From Actinomycetota bacterium (GTDB lineage: Bacteria; Actinomycetota; Actinomycetes; S36-B12): a stretch of 7,311 nucleotides of DNA. The notes below the pieces were generated by a model. That model was given only the letters and a program-made list of their open reading frames with translations, ran no database searches and was not told the origin of the DNA. The stretch spans positions 1 through 7,311 of the forward strand of contig CANJCG010000081.1 of NCBI GenBank assembly GCA_947472655.1, read 5' to 3'. This document shows positions 6,686 through 7,311 of the stretch, one piece after another (within the stretch, counting starts at the first letter, position 1; each line of letters starts with the position of its first letter). A program made the position numbers and the translations under genes.

Positions 6686-6705
6686 CCGATTGTGTCTATG
6701 AACCT

Positions 6706-7311
6706 TTAGAGCTTTGTCATAATTTCGTGCATGAGCAGTGCGGTTGCCGAAGGAGTCTTGCCAACCTTCACACCGACGGCTTCAAGTGCTTCTTGCTTCG
6801 CTGCTGCGGTGCCCGATGAGCCAGACACGATGGCGCCAGCATGGCCCATGGTCTTGCCCTCTGGTGCAGTGAAGCCAGCAACATAGCCAACAACTGGCTT
6901 GGTGATGTGCTTACCAATGTAAGCAGCAGCACGCTCTTCAGCGTCGCCACCAATTTCACCGATCATCACGATTGCATCGGTGTCAGGGTCATCCTGGAAT
7001 GCCTGAAGAGCATCGATGTGAGTGGTGCCGATGATTGGGTCGCCGCCGATTCCAACGCAAGTTGAGAAACCGATGTCGCGCAATTCGTACATCATCTGGT
7101 AGGTCAGGGTGCCTGACTTAGAGACCAGACCAATGCGACCTGGCTTAGTGATGTCTGACGGAATGATTCCCGCGTTCGACACACCTGGAGTGATGATCCC
7201 TGGGCAGTTAGGCCCGATGAGGCGAGTAACTCCTGAGTTCACTGCGTACTGATAGAACGCTGCAGTGTCATGCACTGGAATACCTTCAGTAATCACAACG
7301 ACTAAAGGCAT
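6706..7311 (-). CDS. sucD: Succinyl-CoA synthetase (ADP/GDP-forming) alpha subunit, N-terminus outside window
   Basis: With SucC this subunit interconverts succinyl-CoA and succinate with substrate-level phosphorylation in the TCA cycle. The 201 visible residues run to a TAA at 6706; the methionine at the window edge (MPLVVVITEGIP) is internal, since about 89 residues are missing upstream by comparison with E. coli SucD. Visible motifs are ITEGIPVHD, GPNCPGIITPG, the SKSGTLTY CoA/phosphate-site segment (64-71), GIGGDPIIGT, GEIGG with the Glu that corresponds to E. coli Glu208, and GHAGAIVSG carrying the phosphorylated histidine (fragment residue 157, E. coli His246). The C-terminus is complete. 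sucC would be expected just beyond 7311. A hairpin terminator follows. Confidence 0.98.
   Translation of the reverse strand: MPLVVVITEGIPVHDTAAFYQYAVNSGVTRLIGPNCPGIITPGVSNAGIIPSDITKPGRIGLVSKSGTLTYQMMYELRDIGFSTCVGIGGDPIIGTTHIDALQAFQDDPDTDAIVMIGEIGGDAEERAAAYIGKHITKPVVGYVAGFTAPEGKTMGHAGAIVSGSSGTAAAKQEALEAVGVKVGKTPSATALLMHEIMTKL

Overview
The window looks like chromosomal DNA of a planktonic, probably freshwater, actinobacterium of moderate G+C (about half by eye). Three things suggest this. The gene order sucD ... perM - purN - purH is the one I recall from Actinobacteria such as Mycobacterium (sucCD / Rv0955 perM / purN / purH). The DUF6350 (PerM) family is actinobacterial. A heliorhodopsin very close to the freshwater actinobacterial prototype (48C12) is present. 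Genus-level assignment is not possible from this sequence alone.

Layout, reading the minus strand, which carries almost everything, from the right end to the left. (1) 7311-6706: the 3' two-thirds of sucD (succinyl-CoA synthetase alpha), cut by the window edge and followed by a 12-bp GAAA-loop hairpin that is probably its terminator. (2) 6621-5833: a complete heliorhodopsin with Schiff-base Lys248, counterion Glu114 and the two characteristic histidines His30 and His87. (3) 5736-4438: perM/DUF6350, a polytopic membrane protein with an acidic tail, overlapping by 17 bp (4454-3762) a second small polytopic membrane protein of unknown function. (4) 3617-3399: a possible 72-residue protein that meets, tail to tail over a shared CTAG, the only plus-strand gene, a 99-residue XRE-type helix-turn-helix protein (3103-3402). 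(5) 2860-2291 purN and 2230-680 purH, two steps of de novo purine synthesis, then 639-1, the first 213 residues of a two-repeat DMT/YdcZ-type membrane transporter that runs off the left edge.

The housekeeping backbone covers the TCA cycle (SucD), purine synthesis (PurN formylates GAR; PurH performs the last two steps to IMP) and a cell-envelope/division-linked membrane protein (PerM). The striking gene is the heliorhodopsin, placed as a separate light-sensing gene between sucD and perM. No retinal or carotenoid synthesis gene lies in the window, so its chromophore must come from elsewhere. Intergenic stretches are all short: the longest, 2861-3102, is the divergent control region between purN and the HTH gene. 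I see no tRNA, rRNA, CRISPR array, insertion sequence or integration scar.
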